A stretch of DNA of 29,157 nucleotides from JAFGIG01 sp964397545 (GTDB taxonomy: Bacteria > SDB-A): the NCBI GenBank assembly GCA_964397545.1, contig CAYNIW010000026.1:1-29157 (forward strand), given 5' to 3'. Below, piece by piece: positions 1 through 8,269 of the stretch (position 1 is its first letter; every line of letters starts with the position of its first letter). Under the pieces are notes generated by a model. That model ran no database searches, had not been told where the DNA came from, and saw only the letters and a program-made list of their open reading frames with translations. The position numbers and the translations under genes were made by a program.

Positions 1-995
1 AGCCTGACGCTTCTTTTTCCGGCTTCAGTCTTTCGGAGTAAAAAAAGCGCTGTTTTTATAAGGTCTTCGCATGTGGTTACCGCATCCTCCCTCGTAAGGC
101 TTCTCGTCAAAGTAGTGAAATCGCCGTATCTCACCTTTATGGTCACTGTTCTCGCCTTGAATCCCTCTTTTTCCGCGCCCTTAAATACTTTTTCCGAGAG
201 CCTTTCTATCTCCGCAATAATTTGGTCCATGCCGGTCAGGTCTTCTTCGTAAGTTGTCTCGCTTCCCCAGGATTTCCTCTCCCACTGGCTGAGGACAGGT
301 CTTTCGTCTATCCCCCGGGCTATCTCATAATAATAGGTCCCGGCTTTTCCGAAATTTTCTTTGAGTTCCTCGAGGCTTCTTTTTTTTAGATCCGCCCCGT
401 TGTTTATCCCCATCTTTCTCATCCGCTTTTCAGTCGCCTCTCCGACGCCGTAGAATTTTCTGATATCGAGGGACTCTAAAAATTTCTGCGCTTTCCCCGG
501 CGGGACAACTGTCAGTCCGTCGGGTTTGTTGAAATCCGAAGCGACTTTCGCCAGAAATTTATTGTAAGAAACTCCGGCTGAAGCCGTCAGTTTTGTTTTA
601 CGGAATATTTTTTTCTTAATTTCTTTTGCTATCATCGTCGCAGACGTCATCCCCTTATTATTTTCCGTGACGTCGAGATACGCCTCGTCCAGCGACATGG
701 GTTCTACGAGGTCAGTATATTCCCTGAATATCTCCCTTATTTGTCTGGAAACCTTCTCATAGACCTTAAACCGGGGATAGACAAATATTCCCTGGGGACA
801 AAGTCTTTTCGCTCTGTTAGACGGCATAGCAGACCTGACGCCGAACTTTCTCGCCTCGTAAGAACAGGTCGAGACGACGCTTCTTGTCCCCGGCATTCCC
901 CCCACTATTACCGGTTTTCCTCTCAGAGAGGGATCGTCCCTCTGCTCTATCGCCGCGTAATAAGCGTCCATGTCTATGTGTATTATTTTTTTCAC
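1..995 (-). CDS. dinB: DNA polymerase IV (Y-family), 3' end cut by window edge
   Basis: Error-prone translesion DNA polymerase that extends past damaged template bases. The reading begins with VKKIIHIDMDAYYAA, giving the first metal-binding Asp at residue 8, and continues through SYEARKFGV (finger region) to SLDEAYLD, with the catalytic D103/E104 pair at the same numbers as in E. coli DinB. About 331 residues are visible, ending in a little-finger stretch (KRSVRL). Only some 20 residues, including any beta-clamp-binding tail, should lie beyond the left edge. I chose the GTG at 995-993: it overlaps the TGA of the upstream helicase gene as GTGA, with an AGGTGG just before it. A second GTG lies six bases further upstream. 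The GTGA overlap implies translational coupling with the helicase. All catalytic residues seen are intact. Confidence 0.95.
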   Translation of the reverse strand, partial: MKKIIHIDMDAYYAAIEQRDDPSLRGKPVIVGGMPGTRSVVSTCSYEARKFGVRSAMPSNRAKRLCPQGIFVYPRFKVYEKVSRQIREIFREYTDLVEPMSLDEAYLDVTENNKGMTSATMIAKEIKKKIFRKTKLTASAGVSYNKFLAKVASDFNKPDGLTVVPPGKAQKFLESLDIRKFYGVGEATEKRMRKMGINNGADLKKRSLEELKENFGKAGTYYYEIARGIDERPVLSQWERKSWGSETTYEEDLTGMDQIIAEIERLSEKVFKGAEKEGFKARTVTIKVRYGDFTTLTRSLTREDAVTTCEDLIKTALFLLRKTEAGKRSVR

Positions 996-3706
996 ATCCA
1001 CCTGTTGGTTCGGTTGATCCTGGGAATTTTTCCTGCCGACCACGCAAAGTCTCTCGCTTTCAAAAGAAACATCCTTCCTCTTTCGTTTCTCGTATAGACC
1101 AAAAAAGCCTTTCCAGCTCTTTTAACCCAATTCCTTCTGAATTTCCCGGCGGAATTTCTGTTTTTTCCTAAAATCTCAGGCACGTTGTGATAATCTGCTC
1201 TTTTGAACTTTTGATTGATAAAGGAGAGAAAACCTGAAAAATCAGACCTCCTCACCAACAAATACCTCGGATTCCGTATCGCGCCGAAAATTTCTTCCAA
1301 ACAGTTGAAAAAGAGCGTCTTCTCATAGAGCGTCGCCCCTTTTAGGGACACTGTCACCTCTCCGTATTCCTCCTTTGTCTGGACTTTTATTTTAGAGAAT
1401 TGGGTTTTCAAATAATCCTCGTCTCTGAGAGTTTCCAAAACGCATTTTCCGATCTGACCCAAGCTTTTTTCAAGGCTTCCGTGTTTGATATAAAGTATTA
1501 AAGCTTTCAAGAAATAAAAGGATGAGAAAATCAGAGAGAAAAACATCGCCGCGGAAATAATGCCGAAATAACAGGGCAAAGGCGCTTTCCCTGAAAAAGA
1601 TATATTCCTTACAATGTTAAAAAAAACAAAAGCCCCTATGCCGAGTCCCTGAAAAAGAAAAGCTTTAATAGTTTCCGAGAGTATAAAAGTTCTCAGGCCC
1701 GTGACTTTGATGCTGTCTTTTTTGAGCGAAAGCCCCTCTTCGAGAAGACTTCCGCCTTCAAGAGCTTCATTCCAGTCCTTTTCAAGGCTTTTTCTGTCCA
1801 TAGCTTTTTTAAGGCTGAAAATGTTGTATTCTTCGAGCCCTTCTTTTGAGATGTCATAATTGTCCAGAGCCATCCTCTTTATGCCGTTTCTTATAACCGG
1901 TTTGTCGAGAGCGACGCCCGTGAAAGACAGAAACCGCCTTTCGAGAGTCGTAAAATCCTCACCAAAATCTTCGGCAGTCGGATCAACACAAGCCAGATGC
2001 CAGATATTGGCAGTCTTTCCGGGGTTTTCCTGAAATATTCTTATCGCCCTTCCCCTCATTTGGTTAGAAAGCATGTAGGAACCAACATAACTTGCGAGGA
2101 TGAGGCTATTTATGCAGGGCGCGTCCCACCCCTCTCCGAGAAGAGATTTTGTCCCTACGAGTATATTCAAAAAACCTTCTGTGAAAATTCGGGTGACAGC
2201 TCTTACAGAGTGATCTTTGGTTCTTCCGTCGAGCTTGAGCTCGACAAATCTGTCGTCGAATTTCAGAGGCCTGATTTTCTTTTCTGCGCCTTCCGCTCCC
2301 GCCTCCTCAAGGCATCTGATGAGGGCATCGGCTGCCTGTTTCGGGACGATAACGATTTTCCCGCACAATATCCCAATCTTCAATAGCGCTCCGCCTTCTC
2401 TCCTGAGAGTCTCGAAAATCGGGACGACGCCTATTTTTACGAGTTCTGGAAGGTCACTTTCCGTTTTAGGCAGATACGAAGGGCATATAAAATCCGTCAA
2501 AACAACCATTCTGAGCTTATCAGCGAGGCTTTCCGATTCCCTTCGAGCTATTTCTGATATGCTCGAGAGTTTCCCCGGATTCTTGACTAACATTTTTTTT
2601 ATCTTCGGATTGCTGACGAGAAGGACTTTTCTCTTTTCAACCGCTCCGGCTCTTTCGAGTTCCTTTTTTATCTCCCCGGCTTCTTCTGATTTAAGAAAAT
2701 GACCCATGGGGTCGCCGAAAAAGGCAAAATTGAGAAGATTTTCCAGCCAGTATATGTCGAATTCGGGAAGGGATCCCTTGCCTCCTGTAAGTATTTTCGG
2801 CGCGGATCTAAGGTCTATGTTCGAAGAAGGACAGAGGGATTTGTGTTTTTCGAGAAACGCGAGCATTGAAGCGAGAGACGAAGGACTCCCAAGAGATTCC
2901 GGCATATTATTTTCAAAATCCGTTATCCATGGATGAGATTCGACGACCTTTGCGAATTTTTCATCTCTTTGAATTTTCTCCTTCAACTCTCTTATTTTTC
3001 TTCTGTAATCCGCAAGAGTTTTAAGATTTTTTTGGTCAGGTTTTGACAGAAAAATATAATCCCTGTGAAAACAAAGATCCCCTGTTTTGACGAGCTCCGG
3101 AACCGATATCTCCGAGTCAATTGGTCCGCAGAGAGCCGTATATCTCTCCCACTCGGAAAAAGTGACGTCATAAGGCGGCGTCGCAGTAAGAGCTATTATT
3201 CTGCATTTTTTCATCTTTTCTTTGAAATAAACAAGGCTCTTCCACCATGAGATTCTCAAATGGTGAGCCTCGTCGAGGACGAGGATTTCAAAATATTTTT
3301 CTGAAAAATTTTTATCCTTGTTCTCTTTTACGAAAGAATGCAGGGACTGATATGTAACCGATGTCAGCGGTTTGGGGGAAAACATATTTTTCGACACAAA
3401 ATTCTCCGCCTCTTGGGGTCTTTTCAGAAAAAGGTCATTGAACCTGTCTGCCCACTGATCCCTTATAGTCAACGTCGGCGAGAGAATGAGAGCAGGCCTT
3501 CCGAGCCTTATAACAGTCTCAAGACCGAGAACAGTTTTTCCGGATCCCGGCGCCGCAACTATGTGAAGGCTGTCGTCCTCCAGATGGTTTTGAAGTTCGT
3601 CGAGAACTCTTTTTTGGTAAGTGCGCCAGACAAACTTGAATTTACATGTATTAAAATTTCCCGTCAGCGGATTTCTCCCGGAAATGAAACACAGTAAAGG
3701 TTGCAT
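992..3706 (-). CDS. DEAH-box superfamily 2 helicase with two internal membrane segments
   Basis: Predicted ATP-driven nucleic-acid helicase. Counting from the ATG at 3706 (904 residues), the N-terminus has a Q-motif-like region (WRTYQKRVL), Walker A APGSGKT at 52-58, DEAH at 145-148 and TATPP at 174-178. A C-terminal RecA-like lobe carries GEGWDAPCIN and QMRGRAIRIF. Two strongly hydrophobic stretches follow at about 680-700 and 710-735, then a basic tail of about 165 residues with no nuclease motif I recognise. The tail resembles that of unnamed bacterial DEAD/DEAH proteins, by memory only. The start is uncertain: the ATG lacks a Shine-Dalgarno and overlaps the upstream lipoprotein gene by 43 bases. 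A CTG at 3667-3665 overlaps that gene's stop as CTGA and has GGGAGA at good spacing; it would give 891 residues. dinB follows with a 4-base overlap. Confidence 0.85.
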   Translation of the reverse strand: MQPLLCFISGRNPLTGNFNTCKFKFVWRTYQKRVLDELQNHLEDDSLHIVAAPGSGKTVLGLETVIRLGRPALILSPTLTIRDQWADRFNDLFLKRPQEAENFVSKNMFSPKPLTSVTYQSLHSFVKENKDKNFSEKYFEILVLDEAHHLRISWWKSLVYFKEKMKKCRIIALTATPPYDVTFSEWERYTALCGPIDSEISVPELVKTGDLCFHRDYIFLSKPDQKNLKTLADYRRKIRELKEKIQRDEKFAKVVESHPWITDFENNMPESLGSPSSLASMLAFLEKHKSLCPSSNIDLRSAPKILTGGKGSLPEFDIYWLENLLNFAFFGDPMGHFLKSEEAGEIKKELERAGAVEKRKVLLVSNPKIKKMLVKNPGKLSSISEIARRESESLADKLRMVVLTDFICPSYLPKTESDLPELVKIGVVPIFETLRREGGALLKIGILCGKIVIVPKQAADALIRCLEEAGAEGAEKKIRPLKFDDRFVELKLDGRTKDHSVRAVTRIFTEGFLNILVGTKSLLGEGWDAPCINSLILASYVGSYMLSNQMRGRAIRIFQENPGKTANIWHLACVDPTAEDFGEDFTTLERRFLSFTGVALDKPVIRNGIKRMALDNYDISKEGLEEYNIFSLKKAMDRKSLEKDWNEALEGGSLLEEGLSLKKDSIKVTGLRTFILSETIKAFLFQGLGIGAFVFFNIVRNISFSGKAPLPCYFGIISAAMFFSLIFSSFYFLKALILYIKHGSLEKSLGQIGKCVLETLRDEDYLKTQFSKIKVQTKEEYGEVTVSLKGATLYEKTLFFNCLEEIFGAIRNPRYLLVRRSDFSGFLSFINQKFKRADYHNVPEILGKNRNSAGKFRRNWVKRAGKAFLVYTRNERGRMFLLKARDFAWSAGKIPRINRTNRWM

Positions 3707-4728
3707 TCGGCGGGATTTATCTGTTCCGTCCATGTATTCCCGCCGTCGGTTGTGTGCAGAATTGCTCCGTGGTTGAAAGGCGCGTTGCTCTGTGTGCCTA
3801 CCGCCCACGCGATTTTTCTGCTTAGAGCGGAAATTCTCGTTATCAACTGGTCCGAGACTGGCACTGTCTGCTGATCCCATGATTGACCGCCGTCGGTTGT
3901 GAAGAACACATTGTTGTAGTCCATGACGACCCATGCCGTGTTGCGGTCGAATGCGACTATTCCGTTGGCGTCATTTCCAGACGGAGCAGGGAATGGAGAG
4001 ACATTTGTCCAGCTCTCTCCACCGTCTGTCGTCCTCATGACTATATAACCGTTCCCGACCGCCCACGCACAGGAAGTGTCAGGGGCTGATATTGATATAA
4101 GATAGTGGCTGTCAACCTCAGTCCCTCTTCCCTGTCTAAGCCAAGTCAATCCTCCGTCGGTAGTTCTGAGAATCACGCCTTGATTCTTACCTATCGCGGT
4201 GCCTCCCACAACCCACACGACCTCATCGTTGAATGCTTTTATGCCCCCGAGAAGATAATCTCTGCCCTGAGAGTCGTTTTTCTGCGTCCAAGTATTCCCT
4301 GCGTCGGAGGTGGAATAAATCATTCCGCTGTCACCGCATGCCCAAGACCGGTTTTTATCGAGGGAAAAAATATTGCCGACGCTGACATTAGGAAAAACCT
4401 GCCCCATTCCTTTTCTCTCCCATGTCATTCCTCCGTTATCGGTTCTCAATATCAGCCCGTATCCCCCCCACTCGTCTCCGGCTATCCAGACAGTTGAAAA
4501 ATCGAGTGCTTCTATGCCGTTTATGAAGACAGGAGGTATGGAATTCTGCGAACCTGACCTAGTCCACATTTCGCCGCCGTTCATTGTTTTTATAATCACT
4601 CCCCACCCATCTGTAGGAGAGCCTCCCACCCAGCCGAAAGTTATTTTTCCGTCTCCACCAGGGCTTGTCGATCCCGTGCATCCGGACAAAAATAAAACAC
4701 TGAGAATAAAAAGAGCTCTGATAAGCAT
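3664..4728 (-). CDS. Ycf48-like / BNR-repeat seven-bladed beta-propeller lipoprotein
   Basis: Exported lipoprotein of 354 residues. The N-terminus is a signal peptide ending in the lipobox LSGC with acyl-accepting Cys17, followed by a Gly/Ser-rich linker. The mature part holds seven copies of an Asp-box-like motif (forms such as TTDGGLTW, TTDGGESW, TTDGGNTW), which fits a seven-bladed propeller of the sialidase/Ycf48 fold. The family is named for a photosystem II assembly factor, but such lipoproteins are common in non-photosynthetic bacteria. The sequence gives no enzymatic role; ligand or protein binding at the envelope is the reasonable inference. AAAGGAGG lies just upstream of the ATG. 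It sits 62 bases after the KamA-like gene and overlaps the start of the helicase gene, so it is likely co-transcribed. Confidence 0.88.
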   Translation of the reverse strand: MLIRALFILSVLFLSGCTGSTSPGGDGKITFGWVGGSPTDGWGVIIKTMNGGEMWTRSGSQNSIPPVFINGIEALDFSTVWIAGDEWGGYGLILRTDNGGMTWERKGMGQVFPNVSVGNIFSLDKNRSWACGDSGMIYSTSDAGNTWTQKNDSQGRDYLLGGIKAFNDEVVWVVGGTAIGKNQGVILRTTDGGLTWLRQGRGTEVDSHYLISISAPDTSCAWAVGNGYIVMRTTDGGESWTNVSPFPAPSGNDANGIVAFDRNTAWVVMDYNNVFFTTDGGQSWDQQTVPVSDQLITRISALSRKIAWAVGTQSNAPFNHGAILHTTDGGNTWTEQINPAECNLYCVSFPGEIR

Positions 4729-4790
4729 TTTTCCTCCTTTACTTAAAGAATATTAACATGGAAACTTGTATTTTCAGAAGAGTCGAAAAA

Positions 4791-6614
4791 TCAAAAATAA
4801 TACCAGATAGTTTTGTATTCTTCGAGGTCCTCTCCGTCTTTATGAAGCCTCTTGAGATAGTCGTATATACCTACGTCGGTGTAAATATAGTCGTCCGCGA
4901 GAGATATCTTCATCTCCCAGGGTAAAAACCTAAACACCCTTCGCCCGTCGGGCATTATCATGATAATCTCGTGGTCTTGACCGGCGCGCAAGTGGGATTT
5001 TCCAAGGACGGGTATGTTGAAAACCGGCTCGTCCGTCCTGACAAGCCCGGGAAGAAGTCTCGCCTCCTCTTTTCTCTCCTGCTCTATCCTCGCTATCGGG
5101 ACCATGAACTCTCCAGTCTCTTCTTTGCCCTTTGTGTTGAAAGAATAATAGGGGTCAATGCCGCAGAGTTTCATTATTTTTCTCAAGAATGCCGTCTCAT
5201 ACCTTCTGCTGTTGTAATAAGTGAATACCTGCTGGTTGTAAACTCCGATGCCGCAGAGTCTTATTTTAGAGACCGCCTCGATGGTGTTTTCCGTCAGTTC
5301 AAGAGGGCTTTCCACGTGAGTCACCACGCATATTTCCCTTTTTCCCGGGTTGTGGTATTTTTTTAATATCTCGATGAGTCTTTCGTTTATCCTGAAAGGA
5401 ATTGTCACAGGCGTCCTCGTCCCGATTCTTATCCTCTCAACATGTTCAATCGATGCAATAGAGCCTAAAAGTTCGTTAAGGTATGAGTTTCCCAGAGTCA
5501 AGGGATCGCCGCCTGTGATGAGAACTTCCGTTATCTGCGGATTATCGGCAAGCCATCTTACTGCCTTTTCGTTCTGTTCCCTTGAGAAAACAGCTCTGTC
5601 GAGATTCTTTATCTCCCAGTTTCTCTGGCAGTAAACGCATATCTGGGGGCAGGAGTCGTATGGTTTCAATATAACAATGTGAGGGTATCTTCTTGTTATT
5701 CCATGGACCGGCGTTGTGTGTTTTTCACCCATGAAATCCATGTCAAGTTCCTGCGTCCGGCTCTCTAAAATTTTCCTGCAGTAGTAAACAGAGGGAAGAA
5801 CCTGTGCCCTGACTGTTCTGTCGTAATCCGTTTTACCCTCCGGATTGAAAAGAGAAAGGTAGTAAGGGGTTATCCCAAACGGTATTTTATTTTTTACTGC
5901 GACCTCGACTCCTTCAAACTCCTCCTGGCTCAGTCCGACGAGATTTACTAACTGCTCAGGGCGGTTTATGACGTTAGATAGATGCCATTTATAGTTTTTC
6001 CAGTCTTCTTCGTCCGCTCTGAGGAATTTCAGGATTTTTTTCTTCATCTCTTTCCTCTTGGGGACTATCTCATCGTCATATCCTGTCTTGAATCTTTCGA
6101 ATGCTTTGAGCATTTTTTGCGCGAAAACATCGAGTTTCTGCATTCTCGAGCGGACTTTTCTCTCGGGGTCCTCTGCTTTTGTATAGACCTCGTCGTAAAT
6201 GCCGGATACGCCGTTTACGCCTTTTAACAGAAACAAAATCTCTGTCAGAAAAGCCGGGCTGACTTTGCCGATGTCCTTCATCTCGTTCACGGCTATCCTG
6301 TAGAGAAGGTTGAGCGCCGAAAACTCAGAAATCTGTTCGTTTTTAGTCCTGAAAATATTTTTCAGCACTTTTATGCATTCTTTGGAGTTTTCTATTTCGA
6401 GGACATGAAAATTTTGGTATGCCTTTTCAGGTAAGATGTTTTCAAGTTCATTTTCTATGTGATTTAAGTATTCAAATATTCTCTTTCTCGCGTCTTTCAG
6501 AGAAGAAGATGAAGTCAGTATTTTCATGAACGACGGGTCTGTCTGCCATATAAGATTGAGGATATATTCTGGAGATTCGTTTAGTATTTTTGAAAGTCCG
6601 GTCTTTTTAGGCAC
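4791..6614 (-). CDS. KamA-family radical SAM protein (lysine 2,3-aminomutase-like), long form
   Basis: Radical S-adenosylmethionine enzyme of the lysine 2,3-aminomutase family, which uses a 4Fe-4S cluster, SAM and pyridoxal phosphate to move an amino group. The cluster motif is C322-x3-C326-x2-C329, followed by GGDP at 368-371 and GTRTPVTIP near 398. Lys539 in a VLGKSHL context aligns with the PLP-binding lysine of KamA (usually GGGGK). At 607 residues it is much longer than classic KamA (about 420); the extra length is an N-terminal, mostly helical region of about 240 residues with no motif I recognise. Substrate cannot be assigned. The start is GTG at 6614 with AGGA nine bases upstream. A consensus promoter lies at 6665-6694. 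It is first in the run KamA-like, lipoprotein, helicase, dinB. Confidence 0.9.
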   Translation of the reverse strand: MPKKTGLSKILNESPEYILNLIWQTDPSFMKILTSSSSLKDARKRIFEYLNHIENELENILPEKAYQNFHVLEIENSKECIKVLKNIFRTKNEQISEFSALNLLYRIAVNEMKDIGKVSPAFLTEILFLLKGVNGVSGIYDEVYTKAEDPERKVRSRMQKLDVFAQKMLKAFERFKTGYDDEIVPKRKEMKKKILKFLRADEEDWKNYKWHLSNVINRPEQLVNLVGLSQEEFEGVEVAVKNKIPFGITPYYLSLFNPEGKTDYDRTVRAQVLPSVYYCRKILESRTQELDMDFMGEKHTTPVHGITRRYPHIVILKPYDSCPQICVYCQRNWEIKNLDRAVFSREQNEKAVRWLADNPQITEVLITGGDPLTLGNSYLNELLGSIASIEHVERIRIGTRTPVTIPFRINERLIEILKKYHNPGKREICVVTHVESPLELTENTIEAVSKIRLCGIGVYNQQVFTYYNSRRYETAFLRKIMKLCGIDPYYSFNTKGKEETGEFMVPIARIEQERKEEARLLPGLVRTDEPVFNIPVLGKSHLRAGQDHEIIMIMPDGRRVFRFLPWEMKISLADDYIYTDVGIYDYLKRLHKDGEDLEEYKTIWYYF

Positions 6615-6664
6615 GGCTTTATCCTATCGGATGTATTGGGTTTTTTCTAAGACATACACTTTAC

Positions 6665-6694
6665 ATTATATATCTGAAAAACACTATCTGTCAA
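6665..6694 (-). promoter_or_regulatory. Consensus sigma-70-type promoter for the kamA-like operon
   Basis: On the minus strand TTGACA (6694-6689) and TATAAT (6670-6665) are separated by 18 bases, both perfect consensus hexamers. The -35 box lies in the last codons of the upstream membrane-protein gene (stop at 6684), and the -10 box is about 50 bases before the GTG of the KamA-like gene. This suggests the KamA-like operon can be transcribed independently of the genes upstream. Confidence 0.7.
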
Positions 6695-7304
6695 TTCCGC
6701 GTTTTGGCCGGGAGATAAAAAAACCTGCTGAAAGGGCGAAAGGGACAAGCAAAACTATAGTCAAGGTATTTGTGATACCTGCGGAAAATGAGCTAATTCG
6801 TAATGAAAAAAAATCCATGATTCGGCTGAAAGAAAAACATCCTATCTCCGGGATAGAAAAGAATATTGGGGAAAAAATAGAAAATACGGAAGCTGATAAG
6901 GTTAAAAAAAATACAGAAAATAAACTTTTGGGGATCTGTGATTTTTCACCGAAGATATAAGCTTTCCTTGAGACAAAAAAAGATGCGAAAAAAGCGAGAA
7001 TTACGTTAAATGAGGAGATATTTCTGAAAAATATAAAGAAAATGAAATAGTAAATCAGATATAGAGAAAACGAAGATCTTTTATTCATATAAAAAGCGTT
7101 CGCGGACATGCACCTGTAAAAGTAAAAGACCAACAATAATCCCGCCAAAGAGGAAAGAGTCATCAACAAAACTGAAAATGCCGTGTTGAATCTGAAAATC
7201 TCACAGGTTAAAGCGGAAAGGAAATATAATTTAAGCGGAAAAAGCGGCAGGAAAATTATAGACAAAAGTATTCTGTCCTTTCTATTCAAACAATTATTTC
7301 TCAC
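6684..7304 (-). CDS. Small polytopic membrane protein, unknown function
   Basis: Predicted 206-residue integral membrane protein that I do not recognise. About five or six hydrophobic segments of 18-25 residues are visible (for example at roughly 10-35, 42-65, 78-98, 103-115, 128-152 and 180-200), joined by short basic loops. It is extremely rich in Phe, Leu, Ile and Ser. The start is taken as GTG at 7304 because an in-frame stop lies three codons further upstream; no clear Shine-Dalgarno is present. It begins 29 bases after the OsmC-like gene, so it is probably last in that operon. Part of its low complexity may come from AT-rich DNA, and an opposing lysine-rich frame exists, but strand, spacing and membrane pattern favour this reading. 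Confidence 0.6.
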   Translation of the reverse strand: MRNNCLNRKDRILLSIIFLPLFPLKLYFLSALTCEIFRFNTAFSVLLMTLSSLAGLLLVFYFYRCMSANAFYMNKRSSFSLYLIYYFIFFIFFRNISSFNVILAFFASFFVSRKAYIFGEKSQIPKSLFSVFFLTLSASVFSIFSPIFFSIPEIGCFSFSRIMDFFSLRISSFSAGITNTLTIVLLVPFALSAGFFISRPKRGIDR

Positions 7305-7333
7305 GGCAGTTCAGTTTTCTTTATCTCAATATT

Positions 7334-7741
7334 TTATTCAATTATCTCGAGAGAGCATTCTACTTTTATTCCCGCTTTTTCAAAAATCACTCCTACGGGG
7401 CAGATTTCTTCTGCCTGATCGAGGCATTTTTGCAGTTTTTCCCTGTCTTCCCGGGATTTCACCCTCATTACCGCTCTTGCTCCTTCTATTGTCTTTGCGC
7501 CTTTTGGTTTGTCGGCTTCCACTTCGGTTTCAAGGCTTTGAAATTCTAACCTCATTTTTTTTGCCATCATCACAAAAAGAACGTTTATGCATCCTGCAAG
7601 TCCCATGACCACCAGATCCAGCGGAGTCGGTGCCGAGTCGCCGCCGCCGTAATTTTCGGGCTGATCCGAAATTATCTCGTGGCCCCTGCCGTTGTCTATT
7701 TTTATTTTTACACCCTCAATCCATTTCGATGTGGCTTTCAT
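7334..7741 (-). CDS. OsmC/Ohr-family protein (thiol peroxidase-like)
   Basis: OsmC-fold protein of 135 residues, a family that reduces organic hydroperoxides with a pair of cysteines. The family signatures are visible: GGGDSAPTPLDL near 32-43, GLAGC with Cys51 at the head of the core helix, and Cys114 in EICPVGVIF as the partner cysteine. Both redox cysteines are therefore present. Some OsmC relatives have other or unknown roles, so peroxidase activity is inferred from the family. The ATG at 7741 is preceded by an excellent AAGGAGG. It follows the 151-residue unknown gene by 36 bases and precedes the small membrane protein, consistent with a cytoplasmic member of a single minus-strand operon. 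Confidence 0.88.
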   Translation of the reverse strand: MKATSKWIEGVKIKIDNGRGHEIISDQPENYGGGDSAPTPLDLVVMGLAGCINVLFVMMAKKMRLEFQSLETEVEADKPKGAKTIEGARAVMRVKSREDREKLQKCLDQAEEICPVGVIFEKAGIKVECSLEIIE

Positions 7742-7777
7742 TTTACCTCCTTATTTCTATTATTTTTATGTCTAAAG

Positions 7778-8233
7778 TTATCTTCTGTTCTTTACAACGG
7801 CATAGTCCTTGAAATTGCTCGGAATCGCTCCTTTTGAGTTTTCAAAGAAAAGATCCGGATCAATTCCGGCCTCTTTGGAAGCAAAGTAAAGCTCTGCGAG
7901 CGCCAGCAGGAAATCTCTGGGGTCCAGTCTGTCACCCTGAATCTTAGCGGCAGTCAACCCTGTCTGGAGCCAGAAAACATCCCCCGTCTTTTTCAGATTA
8001 TCTGCCGATTCAAAGACCAGCCCGAGAAGCCTGTTTAATATTCCATTCTTACCATTCAGGGCTTCAAAGATTTTGTTTCTTTCGGAATCGGCTGATTTTT
8101 CAAAGAATTCGCACATTCCGAGATAAAAATCTATATCGTTTTTTTCTGGTGCACAATATACCATTGCACAATTCTGGGTTTTTTCTTCAAGCTCACAAAT
8201 TCCCAGAATAATATATTCTAAACTTATTTTCAC
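7778..8233 (-). CDS. Hypothetical helical protein, 151 residues
   Basis: I do not recognise this protein. It is acidic, appears largely alpha-helical (runs such as DFYLGMCEFFEKSADSERN and DFLLALAELYFASKEAGID), has no signal peptide or membrane segment, and contains a few scattered cysteines but no metal-site pattern. It is probably cytoplasmic. The start is GTG at 8233 with AAGGA eight bases upstream; no in-frame ATG lies near the beginning. It lies 36 bases after the DUF3795 gene and 36 bases before the OsmC-like gene, on the same strand, so co-transcription is likely. No function can be read from the context beyond its company with two cysteine-based proteins. Confidence 0.75.
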   Translation of the reverse strand: MKISLEYIILGICELEEKTQNCAMVYCAPEKNDIDFYLGMCEFFEKSADSERNKIFEALNGKNGILNRLLGLVFESADNLKKTGDVFWLQTGLTAAKIQGDRLDPRDFLLALAELYFASKEAGIDPDLFFENSKGAIPSNFKDYAVVKNRR

Positions 8234-8269
8234 CTCGTGATTCCTTTTAATCCTAATAATTTTATACCT

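Noticed and set aside
741..1171. Plus- and minus-strand short frames across the dinB start
   Set aside because: They are shadows of dinB and the helicase, whose catalytic motifs are plain in the chosen frames.
3664..4728. Photosystem II assembly role for the Ycf48-like protein
   Set aside because: It is a lipoprotein in a genome segment without any photosynthesis gene; only the propeller fold is supported.
6526..6960. Plus-strand lysine-rich open frame over the KamA start
   Set aside because: It runs antisense through the 5' end of the KamA-like gene and its promoter, has no ribosome site or recognisable motif, and its Lys/Glu bias mirrors the Phe/Leu-rich membrane gene on the other strand.
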